From the NCBI GenBank assembly GCA_964428355.1, contig CAYRYU010000013.1, forward strand, positions 40,735 to 104,734: a stretch of 64,000 nt of DNA. Direction: 5' to 3'. Below are positions 16,633-24,806 of this stretch, one piece after another. The DNA comes from CAYRYU01 sp964428355 (GTDB lineage: Bacteria; Muiribacteriota; Ozemobacteria; Ozemobacterales; Ozemobacteraceae). The notes below the pieces were generated by a model. That model ran no database searches. It was given only the letters and a program-made list of their open reading frames with translations, and was not told the origin of the DNA. Numbering within the stretch: position 1 is the first letter of the stretch; every line of letters starts with the position of its first letter. The position numbers and the translations under genes are program-made.

Positions 16633-17580
16633 TCAGGAACCCCCGCCCCCATTGATCACCTCGTCCAGATTCCCGGGAGATGAGGTTCCAATACCGCTGT
16701 CTCCGGCGGGGCTTGATGCTTCGTCGCTCGGGGAGGTTTTTTCTACTCCGCTCATGGAAGGAGATTCCCGTGTTCCCGGGATGCTTTCCGAGGTTTGACT
16801 CCCGGTCGTTGGGGAATCGGGTGGTTTCACTCCGGAAGGTTGTGAGGCGGGCGGGCTTTCTTCGGAAGACCGAGGTTCATTTCCCTTCAATTCCGGAGGT
16901 TGTGATGCAGAAGTCGGTGCTTCAGGCGGATTTGCCTCCCTGAGTGCGGATTCGGGCGGCTTAGGATCGTTCGTGGTGCCGCTTGCGGGTGGAGCCAGGG
17001 AAGACGCGAGGTCGGAAATCGTCCCGGACATCACGATTGCGGCCCCCTCATTTTCCGAAAGGGATTTTTTCTGGCCAGAATTGGAAGTGACATCGACCCT
17101 GCCTTCGCTTACCCTTACCCGGGTATCACCGTTGGGTTGGACTTCGACATTGAACCGGGTGCCGAGGACTCCCAGGACAGCTGACGGGGTTCGGGCGGTG
17201 AAGGGGGTTCCCTTCTTGTGGACCCAGATCTCGATCTCTCCGGTTTTGAGCATGATTCCCGCCGGAATGAACCGGAATTGGCAGGGTTTCAGCTTCAGCT
17301 CGACATCGCTGAGTCTCTTGAGATGGGTCGGATCACCGCATGCGAGGTCCTTTTCGGAAACTTCGCCCAGGGTGAATGTCCGTCCCTTGGAGAATGTGGT
17401 TCCATCGGGAAGGCGGACGGATCCGTCAGCGACCTCGACCGAGGTTGGAGCGGGGATTGAAGGCGAAGAGCCGCATCCGGAGACGGAAAGGAGACCGACG
17501 ACCGAAAGGACAATAATGACCGGCAATCCATGGCATCTGTACGAAAATGAAGCTGAGGCAACCCCCCATCGCTTTTCCAT
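16633..17580 (-). CDS. FecR-domain lipoprotein, partner of CHASE2-SpoIIE phosphatase (copy 1)
   Basis: A 315-residue lipoprotein with lipobox LLSVSGC (Cys36). Residues ~45-200 are a FecR-like beta domain: SVEVADGSVRLPDGTTFSKG, then TPSAVLGVLGTRFNVEV, the conserved G-x-x-G-T-x-F segment, and RVRVSEGRVDV. The last ~110 residues are a disordered Pro/Ser/Glu-rich tail ending NGGGGS. FecR domains usually sense or relay signals at the periplasmic face; here the domain is anchored to a membrane by lipid rather than attached to an anti-sigma helix. The start at 17580 is chosen because GGAGG is six bases upstream; an ATG at 17586 overlaps the phosphatase stop. The same gene pair recurs at 48251-50847, so the two proteins probably work together. 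Confidence 0.85.
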   Translation of the reverse strand: MEKRWGVASASFSYRCHGLPVIIVLSVVGLLSVSGCGSSPSIPAPTSVEVADGSVRLPDGTTFSKGRTFTLGEVSEKDLACGDPTHLKRLSDVELKLKPCQFRFIPAGIMLKTGEIEIWVHKKGTPFTARTPSAVLGVLGTRFNVEVQPNGDTRVRVSEGRVDVTSNSGQKKSLSENEGAAIVMSGTISDLASSLAPPASGTTNDPKPPESALREANPPEAPTSASQPPELKGNEPRSSEESPPASQPSGVKPPDSPTTGSQTSESIPGTRESPSMSGVEKTSPSDEASSPAGDSGIGTSSPGNLDEVINGGGGS

Positions 17581-17582
17581 GA

Positions 17583-19610
17583 TCATCCTCCTTTGTCCAT
17601 CCGAGGTGGCTCCGGATCCCAGGCGAGAAGCAACAGGGTCAAGTCGTCCTGGAACGGCCGGTCGGTGGTATGGCTTCGCACATCATTCAACAGAAGGGCG
17701 AGTGGGGTCTTGGGGGTGATTCCTGAAAGTCCCTGGGATACCGACTCCCTCCACCGCTCGAAACCATACATGTTGTCCTTCCAGTCCCGGGCCTCGGGTA
17801 TGCCATCAGTATACAACAAAAGTCGGTCACCGGGGAAAAGAGTGAGGTCTTTGGTCGCGAGGGTGAAATTTGGCCGCACTCCGAGCGGGCGGGCGACCAG
17901 ACCCAGTTCCTGTATCTCTCCGTTCCTCCAGTGGAGGGCAGGGCAGTGACCCGCGAATGAAAGCCTGACCTTTCCCGTGGCGGGTTCCAAAGATCCCGAA
18001 ATAGCCGTCATCACCCGCTTTCGTTGAAGCAAGCCGTGCAGAACTGAGTTGAGGCTTGCAAGCGCCTCCTCGGGCGTGAGTCTTCGCTGTTCGAAAAGTC
18101 CCCTGAGCAGCGTCTTGGCCATGGTTGTCACCATCGCGGCCGGAATACCATGGCCGGAGACATCCCCGATCAGGAAAAACAAGGAACCGTCCGGGAGTGA
18201 TTGGAAATCGTAGAAATCTCCACCCGTTTCGCTGCATGGCACGCACATCCCACGGCAGGAAAAGCCGTCGGGCCCCTTCCAGTCACCGGGCGGAAACAGG
18301 CCTGCCTGGATCTTCCCCGCGGCCTCCGCCTCGGCTTTCCTGGCCTGGTCGGCGGCGAAAGCCAGGAGAAGATACAATGCACCACCGCCCATGGCGGTAC
18401 CAACCCAGGAAAAGCTCAGGATACCGAATGGAGGGAAGAACCTTGTGATTTCGGCCGTCGCCAGGCCGACGAACAGGAAGACCGGAAGTCCCGCCGCCGC
18501 CAGCATCAACCCCCTCGGACCCATTGCCGTTGCAGCCCCAACAACGACGAGGAATCCTGCGAGGGCAGCAAAGAAACGCCACAAAAGGGATTCGCGTGGT
18601 GGAGCCACTCTTCCCGATAGCAGGGTGTCCAACGCCACCGCAAGAATCTCAACTCCGGCCGTCTGCCCAAGTGAGGTCTGGTGCCAGTCGTGCAATGTGG
18701 AAGCGGTGACCCCGACGCAGACGATTTTTCCACTCAAAAGGCCCGGAGGTGCGCTGCCGGAGATCACCGTCTGGGCCGAAACCACGGGAATCCCACCGTT
18801 TCCCCGGGCGAAGGCGAGGCGGCTCTGTTCGCGTTCCGAACCAGATCCCTGGTCCGGCTGTAACCACCCGGCCGATTCCTGGCCCATGGCTTCACCCGTT
18901 TGCGGACTGGTGGAATCACCCGCGTGCAGCCTGCGCGCGGCCTGGCTGACCAGACTTCGCAGACCCGTCGGTCCGTCGCGGACGATGAAAGACCGGATGA
19001 TTCCGTCCCCGTCGACCGGAACCCAGGAGAAACCCTGGAAGGCAGCTGCCTTCGAAACCTCCTCGAAATTCGGAAAGTGTTGCTGGATCGTGCCCTCAGG
19101 GGCTTCGACCTCCGAGAAAACCGACATCAATCCTACATTTCCAAGGGTCCGGACCACGCGGGCGAACTCGCGGTCACCGTCGGTGACCGTTCCGTCTTCC
19201 GCCTCGGGCTTCTGGAGAAACATGTCCCAGAGAATCATTCGTGGGGCTTCCCTTCCGATCGCTTCTAGAAGTTTCGCCAGTATTGCGCGGGGCCAGGGCC
19301 AACGGTTCCCTGCGCCGGCCAGGGTATTCTCGTCGATGGCGACGATGACCAGGTCCGGATGGTGGTTTCGGAAGTGGGAGAAGATGCGATGGGAGGTGTC
19401 CTCAAGGGAATGCCCGATCCGGTCGGCCGAGCCCGGCCAGAAGATCAGGACGAGCATGCCCGCGAGGAAGACGCATGCGAGTCCCCGGGACAACGTAGTT
19501 CCAAGAGTCGAATGGATGTCGTTCCAGAAAACCCGGACCTGTTTGAAGCATTGGGATCTGCCTTCCCCTGCCCTAGGGGTGGAGCGGCCAGGGGGAACCT
19601 GGATGTGCAT
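17583..19610 (-). CDS. CHASE2 sensor - SpoIIE-type PP2C serine phosphatase (copy 1)
   Basis: The 675-residue membrane protein has a first membrane helix at ~44-60 (LACVFLAGMLVLIFW), a periplasmic CHASE2 domain at ~70-330 (LVIVAIDENTLAGAGNRWPWPR, MILWDMFL), and a group of membrane helices at ~345-435. A cytoplasmic SpoIIE/RsbU phosphatase domain follows at ~450-665. Metal-binding phosphatase motifs are intact: GGDFYDF, GDVSGHGIPAAM, LLLYTDGIPEA and DDLTLLLL. By family it would dephosphorylate a STAS anti-anti-sigma protein in response to an extracytoplasmic signal. The only STAS gene in the window is at 53731-54081. It begins three bases after a radical SAM gene and overlaps the FecR lipoprotein gene, so four genes form one operon. 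Confidence 0.92.
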   Translation of the reverse strand: MHIQVPPGRSTPRAGEGRSQCFKQVRVFWNDIHSTLGTTLSRGLACVFLAGMLVLIFWPGSADRIGHSLEDTSHRIFSHFRNHHPDLVIVAIDENTLAGAGNRWPWPRAILAKLLEAIGREAPRMILWDMFLQKPEAEDGTVTDGDREFARVVRTLGNVGLMSVFSEVEAPEGTIQQHFPNFEEVSKAAAFQGFSWVPVDGDGIIRSFIVRDGPTGLRSLVSQAARRLHAGDSTSPQTGEAMGQESAGWLQPDQGSGSEREQSRLAFARGNGGIPVVSAQTVISGSAPPGLLSGKIVCVGVTASTLHDWHQTSLGQTAGVEILAVALDTLLSGRVAPPRESLLWRFFAALAGFLVVVGAATAMGPRGLMLAAAGLPVFLFVGLATAEITRFFPPFGILSFSWVGTAMGGGALYLLLAFAADQARKAEAEAAGKIQAGLFPPGDWKGPDGFSCRGMCVPCSETGGDFYDFQSLPDGSLFFLIGDVSGHGIPAAMVTTMAKTLLRGLFEQRRLTPEEALASLNSVLHGLLQRKRVMTAISGSLEPATGKVRLSFAGHCPALHWRNGEIQELGLVARPLGVRPNFTLATKDLTLFPGDRLLLYTDGIPEARDWKDNMYGFERWRESVSQGLSGITPKTPLALLLNDVRSHTTDRPFQDDLTLLLLAWDPEPPRMDKGG

Positions 19611-19613
19611 CGC

Positions 19614-20948
19614 TCAGGCCTTGTGCCTGTAACCCAGGACCATTCCGTGCTTTTTGAAGAGTTCCCTCCGGAACAGGGGATTGTAGGCGAAAAACGTGGC
19701 TATGCTCCAGAGGTCCTTGGCATTGGTCTCGAAATCCAGGGCCCGGCGAAGGATGGTGAGAGGGTTGTTGAACCTCCTTCTGGCCCAGAAACAGGCCTCT
19801 GTCAGTTCTTCGGGGGTCATTCTCGCCGGCCTGAAAACCGCGTCGCCGAAATGATACCGGTCGTCCAGCCACCACCGGTCGTAAAGGAGCCGGTTCTGGG
19901 CCTTCATCTCCGCATAGAGCTCCGTGTTGGGGTATGGGGAAAGGATGTTGAAAGCCGCGAAACAGAACTTGTGGTCGACCGCCCACTGGACCGTCTTCCT
20001 GACACCTTGCCAGTCGTCATGATCGTAGCCCATGAGGAAGGCGGCCCACAACATCAGACCGATCCTCCGCATTTTCTCGATGGCGGGTTCGTAGTCGGCA
20101 AGCTCCATGTTGCAGTTCTTTCCCATCTGGGCTATGTTCCCGGGGGATACGGACTCGAAGCCGACCACCAGGCCGGCGCAACCGCTCCGCTTCATGAGAT
20201 CCATGAGTTCGGGGTCTTCGGTGAAGTTCAGGCTTGCCTGCCCCACCCATCGCCGCTTCAGAGGAATCATCAACCGGAAAAGTTCCTTGGCCGAATCCCC
20301 GTCGGCAATCAGGTTGTCGTCGACGAAAAAAATGAAAGGGTGGGGATGTGGTTTCAGGTCCTCGACGACTTCCTCTGGAGGACGGTGGCAGTGGGTCCGA
20401 CGGTAGATGGTTCCCGTCGCGCAGAATTTGCATTGGTTCAGGCATCCGCGACTGAATTGGGTCAGTCGGAGGGGCAGGTAGCTCTTTCCTTCGAAGATTT
20501 CGTAACGCGTTTTCAGCCCGCTCAGGTCGGGGGGGAAGGCGCCCCGGTAAACCGGCCTCAACCCCTTGCCTGAGCTCACGTCGGAAATGACTTCAGCCCA
20601 GACCCCCTCTGCATCTCCAATCATGATGGAATCCGCGTTTTGGGCGGCCTCTTCCGGAGCGAGGGTGACATGGTAGCCGCCAACGATGACCGGAACCCCC
20701 CGCTCCCGGTATCGCCGGGAAATCTCGTAGGCTCTTCGGGCGGTGTAGATTTCGAGGTTGATCGCAACAAGATCGGTGGGGAGGTCATACGGTATCTTTT
20801 CGAAACGGTCGTCGAAAAGCCTGCACTCGACATCCGGGGGCGTCTGCCCGGCGAGAACGGCGAAGGTGAGGGGTTCCATCCTTCCCCTGTCGAGATATGG
20901 GCGGTTCCTCACAAGGCCCATGTTCGGTTTGATGAAGGTGACCTTCAT
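19614..20948 (-). CDS. B12-binding-domain radical SAM protein (copy 2 of tandem pair)
   Basis: This 444-residue protein has an N-terminal cobalamin-binding-like Rossmann domain (residues ~1-130; PVIVGGYHVTLAPEEA, DSIMIGDAEG) and a radical SAM barrel (~155-370). The 4Fe-4S cluster site is C169-x3-C173-x2-C176 (RGCLNQCKFC), followed by FIFFVDDNLIADG and GLVVGFESVSPGN. A helical C-terminal part ends the protein. Members carry out radical methylation or rearrangement of lipids, pigments and peptides; the substrate is not evident here. It overlaps its upstream paralogue by four bases (ATGA) and lies three bases before the CHASE2-SpoIIE gene. Confidence 0.92.
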   Translation of the reverse strand: MKVTFIKPNMGLVRNRPYLDRGRMEPLTFAVLAGQTPPDVECRLFDDRFEKIPYDLPTDLVAINLEIYTARRAYEISRRYRERGVPVIVGGYHVTLAPEEAAQNADSIMIGDAEGVWAEVISDVSSGKGLRPVYRGAFPPDLSGLKTRYEIFEGKSYLPLRLTQFSRGCLNQCKFCATGTIYRRTHCHRPPEEVVEDLKPHPHPFIFFVDDNLIADGDSAKELFRLMIPLKRRWVGQASLNFTEDPELMDLMKRSGCAGLVVGFESVSPGNIAQMGKNCNMELADYEPAIEKMRRIGLMLWAAFLMGYDHDDWQGVRKTVQWAVDHKFCFAAFNILSPYPNTELYAEMKAQNRLLYDRWWLDDRYHFGDAVFRPARMTPEELTEACFWARRRFNNPLTILRRALDFETNAKDLWSIATFFAYNPLFRRELFKKHGMVLGYRHKA

Positions 20949-22297
20949 CCCGCGGTCTCCTGTGCGGCTGCGCGCTGGAAGCCCAGCCGGAGTCCTTGCT
21001 TATGGCAGATGTCATGCCTGGAAACCAGGTTCCCCGAGAAGAAAACGAGTGACCGGAAAAGATCCCCCAGGTTGGCGTGGAAGTCAAGGCTCCGTCGGAC
21101 CATTCCGGAAATGGAGTTGAAACGCCTGCGGGCAAAAGCGCAACCCTCCCTCAGGGCTTCCGGTGTCATCCCAACGGGTTTGAAAGCCGGGAGATCCCAG
21201 CGGTAGGCGGGGTCGAGCCACCAGCATGGGTAGATCAGCCTGCCCTGCTCCTCCAGCCGCCGGTAAAGGGCGGTTCCGGGGAAAGGCTGGAGCATGTTGA
21301 AGTTGGCAAGGAAAAGCTTCTGCTCGATCGCGAAATCCACGGTTCTGGCAAACACCCCAGGGTCGTCATTGTCGTATCCGAAGATGAATGTCGCATAGAC
21401 GAGGATTCCGCGTTGTTTGATCTCCCTCAGGGACCGCTCGAGATGAGGAAGGGCACTTCCCATCCAATCCTTTTTCATCCGGCGGAGATTTCCCGAATCG
21501 AGTGACTCGAGGCCCAGGATCAGGCACAGGCAACCGCTTTCCTTCATCAGGTCGAGAAACTCCGGATCGCCCGCAACGTCCAAGGTAACCTGGGCGGTCC
21601 AGCGGACGCCCATTCCCTTCATTCGGGAAAGGAGCTCCCGGGCGGATTCTCTGTCCGCGGCCAGGTTGTCGTCGACGAAAAAGACGAATCGGGATCCGAG
21701 AGATCTCATTTCCTTGATGACGTCATCAACATCTCTCCCATGGGCCGAATCCCGGTAAAAGGTCCTGACTGCGCAAAATTCGCAGGAGTGGATGCATCCC
21801 CTCCTGAACTGGACGAGCCGCAAAGGGAGGTAGTGCCTGGTCCCGAAGACAGATCGGTCACATGGGTATGAGCTGGGTCTCGGTCGATCGGATCCCCGGT
21901 AGACCCGCCGAAGGGCTTTGCGGCGCGCATCCTCCAGGACCGCGCCCCAGGTCTCCTCAGCTTCACCCACAACGACGGAATCGCAGTGAATCGCGGCTTC
22001 ATCGGGGACAAGGGTAGGATGGAACCCTCCCATGACCACGGGAATCCCGTTCTTGCGGAAAGCGGAGGAGATCTCATATGCCCGCCGGGCAACGTAGGTC
22101 TCCACCGAGATTGCCACCAGATCGAACCTTCGGTCGAGGGGAACCTCGTCGATCCGCTCGTCGAAAAACGAGATCTGGACATCTCTCGGTGTAAGGGCAG
22201 CCAGGACGGCGAAGGTCAAGGGCTCCAGAAAAGCGAGCGAGGTGTAGGATTTTCTCCCTTTCACTCCAAGGGAAGGCCTGATGAAGGCAATGTGCAA
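20945..22297 (-). CDS. B12-binding-domain radical SAM protein (copy 1 of tandem pair)
   Basis: A paralogue of the next gene with the same layout: cobalamin-binding-like domain (PVVMGGFHPTLVPDEA, DSVVVGEAEE), radical SAM site RRGCIHSCEFC, FVFFVDDNLAADRE and a helical tail with GCAFARRRFN. The start is taken as the TTG at 22297, because GGAGAG lies six bases upstream and the product then begins HIAFIRPSLGV, matching VTFIKPNMGL of the paralogue; a TTG at 22336 would add 13 residues. The product is about 450 residues. It is the first gene of a four-gene operon with the other radical SAM gene, CHASE2-SpoIIE and FecR. Its link to a phosphatase sensor is unexplained. Confidence 0.9.
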   Translation of the reverse strand: MHIAFIRPSLGVKGRKSYTSLAFLEPLTFAVLAALTPRDVQISFFDERIDEVPLDRRFDLVAISVETYVARRAYEISSAFRKNGIPVVMGGFHPTLVPDEAAIHCDSVVVGEAEETWGAVLEDARRKALRRVYRGSDRPRPSSYPCDRSVFGTRHYLPLRLVQFRRGCIHSCEFCAVRTFYRDSAHGRDVDDVIKEMRSLGSRFVFFVDDNLAADRESARELLSRMKGMGVRWTAQVTLDVAGDPEFLDLMKESGCLCLILGLESLDSGNLRRMKKDWMGSALPHLERSLREIKQRGILVYATFIFGYDNDDPGVFARTVDFAIEQKLFLANFNMLQPFPGTALYRRLEEQGRLIYPCWWLDPAYRWDLPAFKPVGMTPEALREGCAFARRRFNSISGMVRRSLDFHANLGDLFRSLVFFSGNLVSRHDICHKQGLRLGFQRAAAQETAG

Positions 22298-22379
22298 GTT
22301 GGCTCTCCGGCAATCGTCGCAGGCGTATTCTAGCAAATCCTTCCTTTACCCGCAACGGAAACGGCATTCCCAAAACGAA

Positions 22380-22406
22380 GACCCCCGGTCTGACGGCCCG
22401 GGGGTC
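22380..22406 (-). terminator. Rho-independent terminator of the DJ-1-like gene
   Basis: GACCCCCGG (22380-22388) and CCGGGGGTC (22398-22406) pair perfectly over nine bases with a nine-base loop, 19 bases after the minus-strand gene at 22425. On that strand the stem is followed by TTCGTTTTGGG, a modest T run. Confidence 0.65.
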
Positions 22407-22424
22407 CTGATGACCAGGTGGGAA

Positions 22425-23372
22425 TCAGTGGTCGGTGCTGACCGGAGGCTGGTTGGTGGAAACCTGGCCGCTTCCTTTGCATGCGGGACAACTGTAGGGA
22501 TACATTCCCGGGCCCCCGAACACGCGTCCGGTTCCCTTGCATTGGGGGCAGACTGAACTCCAGCTGCCTGATTTTTCCATGGATTCCATTACGGATAGCG
22601 CGGGATCGTCTCCGGCTTTTTCCTGGGATTTGCAGAAAGCCAGGTTCTTCTTGAGATACTCTTCGATCCCCTTGGAGAACTCGGCAAGGTCGTTTGGATC
22701 CCGGCTGGTCAGGACGTTTCCGTCGACGACGACCGGCTGGTCGGTCACTACCCGTCCCCCCGCGTTGGCGAGATCCCCGCGGATGTCTCCTACGCCCGTG
22801 ATCTCGCGGCCTTTGACAAGGCCTGCGCTGATCAGGACCTGGGGGCCGTGGCAGACTGCGGCGATAAGCTTGTTAGCTTTCTGGGCGCCCTTCACGAACT
22901 CCAGGATCTGCTGGTCGGTGCGCATGATGATGGGGTTCCATGCGCCGCCGGGAACAAGCACGGCGCAATAGTCGGTCGGTTTCGCCTGGGAGATGTTCTT
23001 TGTGACCGGAATCCAGACCGAAGGCTTCAGGAACTGGACAGCCATGACCCGATCCTTGATCCAGTCGGGGCAGATCACTTCGACGGCCCCCCCGCGGGCG
23101 AGAATGTAGTTCACCGGGTAGATGACCTCGATCTCCTCGAATCCGTGGGCGCAAACGATCGCGACCTTCGCGCCTTTCATGGAATCGGGCTTTTCGACCG
23201 GGACTTCCTTCACGTTGTAGGGCATTCCCGCATCCACCTCGGCGGGCTTCACGGGAGTGGTCTGGATTTTGTCGGCAGCCTGGAGGCACGGGATTGCGGT
23301 GGCGATCATCAGGGCCACGAATCCCAGGAGAGCCTTCTGGCAACGTTTTCCGAACCCGGTTCCGCTTTTCAT
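22425..23372 (-). CDS. Exported DJ-1/PfpI-family protein with DnaJ-type zinc-finger tail
   Basis: A 315-residue protein with a signal peptide at 1-32 (KALLGFVALMIATAIPCLQA). The DJ-1/PfpI fold spans ~66-255: VAIVCAHGFEEIE with the acidic residue, and the nucleophile-elbow AAVCHGPQVL with Cys174 and the following His. The family includes glyoxalases, deglycase-like proteins and proteases; the activity here is not assignable. The C-terminal ~40 residues carry two CxxCxGxG repeats (CPQCKGTG, then CPACKGSG), the zinc-binding unit of DnaJ, which is unusual in an exported DJ-1 protein and may bind zinc or unfolded clients. It has its own promoter (23424-23451) and terminator (22380-22406). Confidence 0.88.
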   Translation of the reverse strand: MKSGTGFGKRCQKALLGFVALMIATAIPCLQAADKIQTTPVKPAEVDAGMPYNVKEVPVEKPDSMKGAKVAIVCAHGFEEIEVIYPVNYILARGGAVEVICPDWIKDRVMAVQFLKPSVWIPVTKNISQAKPTDYCAVLVPGGAWNPIIMRTDQQILEFVKGAQKANKLIAAVCHGPQVLISAGLVKGREITGVGDIRGDLANAGGRVVTDQPVVVDGNVLTSRDPNDLAEFSKGIEEYLKKNLAFCKSQEKAGDDPALSVMESMEKSGSWSSVCPQCKGTGRVFGGPGMYPYSCPACKGSGQVSTNQPPVSTDH

Positions 23373-23423
23373 TTTTTCTCCTCCTCGTTTGTTTTTCCAA
23401 AATGGCTTTTCGAACCTGGGGCG

Positions 23424-23451
23424 ATGATACCACCATCAGGAATTTTTTCAA
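23424..23451 (-). promoter_or_regulatory. Promoter TTGAAA-16-TATCAT with extended -10
   Basis: On the minus strand TTGAAA (23446-23451) precedes TATCAT (23424-23429) by 16 bases; TGG directly before TATCAT gives an extended -10. It lies about 52 bases upstream of the DJ-1-like gene. The 13-base string ATGGTGGTATCAT also occurs on the minus strand at 529-541, before the excisionase-type gene. Confidence 0.5.
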
Positions 23452-23505
23452 TGCCCTTCGAACCGTGGTATTCTTGGGCATCGAGTACATTTGGGAGGTG
23501 GGCCG

Positions 23506-24690
23506 ATGTTGAAACCCCGTTTTTGGGTTCTTCTTCTTCTTTCAATCGGTATCGCAGTTTCCAGTCCCCCGGCTTTCCCGGAGGAAAACGTTTCGGTAAG
23601 CATGAATGAGGTCGCGGCCGGGGAAATCCTGAAAATGGTCTGCCAAAAGTCCGGTAGGAACATCATCGTTTCGGGTCGTGGTTCCGTAGCGAAAATCAGC
23701 GTAGAGTACAAGGATATGTCGGTTGATTCGGTCCTGGCCGATGTCGCGGGGAAGGCGGGACTGCAGCTGTCCCAATCGGATGGCGTCTGGATTTTCACCG
23801 ACCAGCCTCCGGTGAAAGTGGCTGACATTTGTGGCACGCCGTTCCAGGGGTCGTCGACCATTTCCCTCGATTTCCGGAACACCGATGTTCGTGAGATTCT
23901 CAAGCTTTGCGCCCAGAAGGGCGACATCAACATCCTGGTGTCGAAAACGGTCAGGGGGGATATGACCATCCGTCTGATGGATCTCCCGATCCTTTCGGCC
24001 ATCCGCGCAATCGCCGGTTCCAAGGGGTGCGGCGTCCGTGAATGCGCCAACATCCTGATCGTGGGTGAATCCAAGGCCCTCGAGACTTTTTCCCCACTTC
24101 CCGCTGCTGAAGCCAAAGCGGGCGGGGAAACCCTTTCTCTCGATTTCCGCGATACCGATATCCGGCAGGTCCTGATGCTGGCGGCCCGGAAGGGCGGCCA
24201 GGGGTATTTCATCGCGCGCTGTGTCATGGGAAACGTTTCGGTCAGGGTCACGGACGTTCCTCCTTTGGAATTCCTGAATGCGTTTTCCTTTTGCAACGGA
24301 TACGGGGCTTTTCTCCACGAAAGAATGTGGGTTTTCGACAGTCCCAAGAATCTGGAAAGTCTCAGGGAACGTCTCTTGGAGCCTTTACCGGTGAAGGGGA
24401 ATCCGGTCTCGATGGAGTTCAGGGATATCGGCGCAAGGGACGTGGCGATGCTCCTGGGCCGTAAATCGCCTGTTCCGGTCCACGTTCCTGAAAAGCTCAA
24501 GGGGAAACTCACGCTTGGTTTCAACGATCTGGACAGCGTGTTCGCACTCCGGTTGCTGGCTGTTTCCTGCGGTTACAAATGTTCGGTAGGCCGGAATCTC
24601 ATCCAGATCAAGAGTGAGGGGGATGAACCGTTCATCACCGTTGAACCCGACCAATGCAAATCTTCCCAGACTCCCGACCAGGGACAGTGA
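23506..24690 (+). CDS. Exported protein of four tandem STN (secretin/TonB short N-terminal) domains
   Basis: The 394-residue product has a signal peptide (PRFWVLLLLSIGIAVSSPPAF) and then only four repeats of ~70-80 residues, each with the STN/secretin-N0-like pattern: a strand S-x-x-F-R-x-x, a helix R-E-I-L-K, a short strand for the ligand, a second helix and a closing strand. Repeat openings are VSMNEVAAGEILKMV (~25), ISLDFRNTDVREILKLC (~119), LSLDFRDTDIRQVLMLA (~208) and VSMEFRDIGARDVAML (~302). In secretins and TonB receptors this domain is a single periplasmic gate or docking unit before the channel; here no channel follows. It may bind pseudopilins or other secretion parts in the periplasm. 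The start at 23506 has GGAGGT six bases upstream; TTCAAT-16-TATTCT near 23448-23475 is a weak promoter. Confidence 0.8.
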   Translation: MLKPRFWVLLLLSIGIAVSSPPAFPEENVSVSMNEVAAGEILKMVCQKSGRNIIVSGRGSVAKISVEYKDMSVDSVLADVAGKAGLQLSQSDGVWIFTDQPPVKVADICGTPFQGSSTISLDFRNTDVREILKLCAQKGDINILVSKTVRGDMTIRLMDLPILSAIRAIAGSKGCGVRECANILIVGESKALETFSPLPAAEAKAGGETLSLDFRDTDIRQVLMLAARKGGQGYFIARCVMGNVSVRVTDVPPLEFLNAFSFCNGYGAFLHERMWVFDSPKNLESLRERLLEPLPVKGNPVSMEFRDIGARDVAMLLGRKSPVPVHVPEKLKGKLTLGFNDLDSVFALRLLAVSCGYKCSVGRNLIQIKSEGDEPFITVEPDQCKSSQTPDQGQ

Positions 24691-24806
24691 GTCCGGGTTG
24701 CGATTTTCCCCCAAAAAACCGTTTACGAAACAGTGACTTTTCACGATAGGAAGGAATGGGCCTCCGGAAGGAGTGTCCCTGATTTTGTTTTTGGGGAAGG
24801 GGTGAA

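Noticed and set aside
18391..19632. 413-codon open frame on the plus strand
   Set aside because: It is antisense to the CHASE2-SpoIIE gene, which has all phosphatase motifs.
19359..20573. 404-codon open frame on the plus strand
   Set aside because: It is antisense to a radical SAM gene and part of the CHASE2 gene; no start signal or domain.
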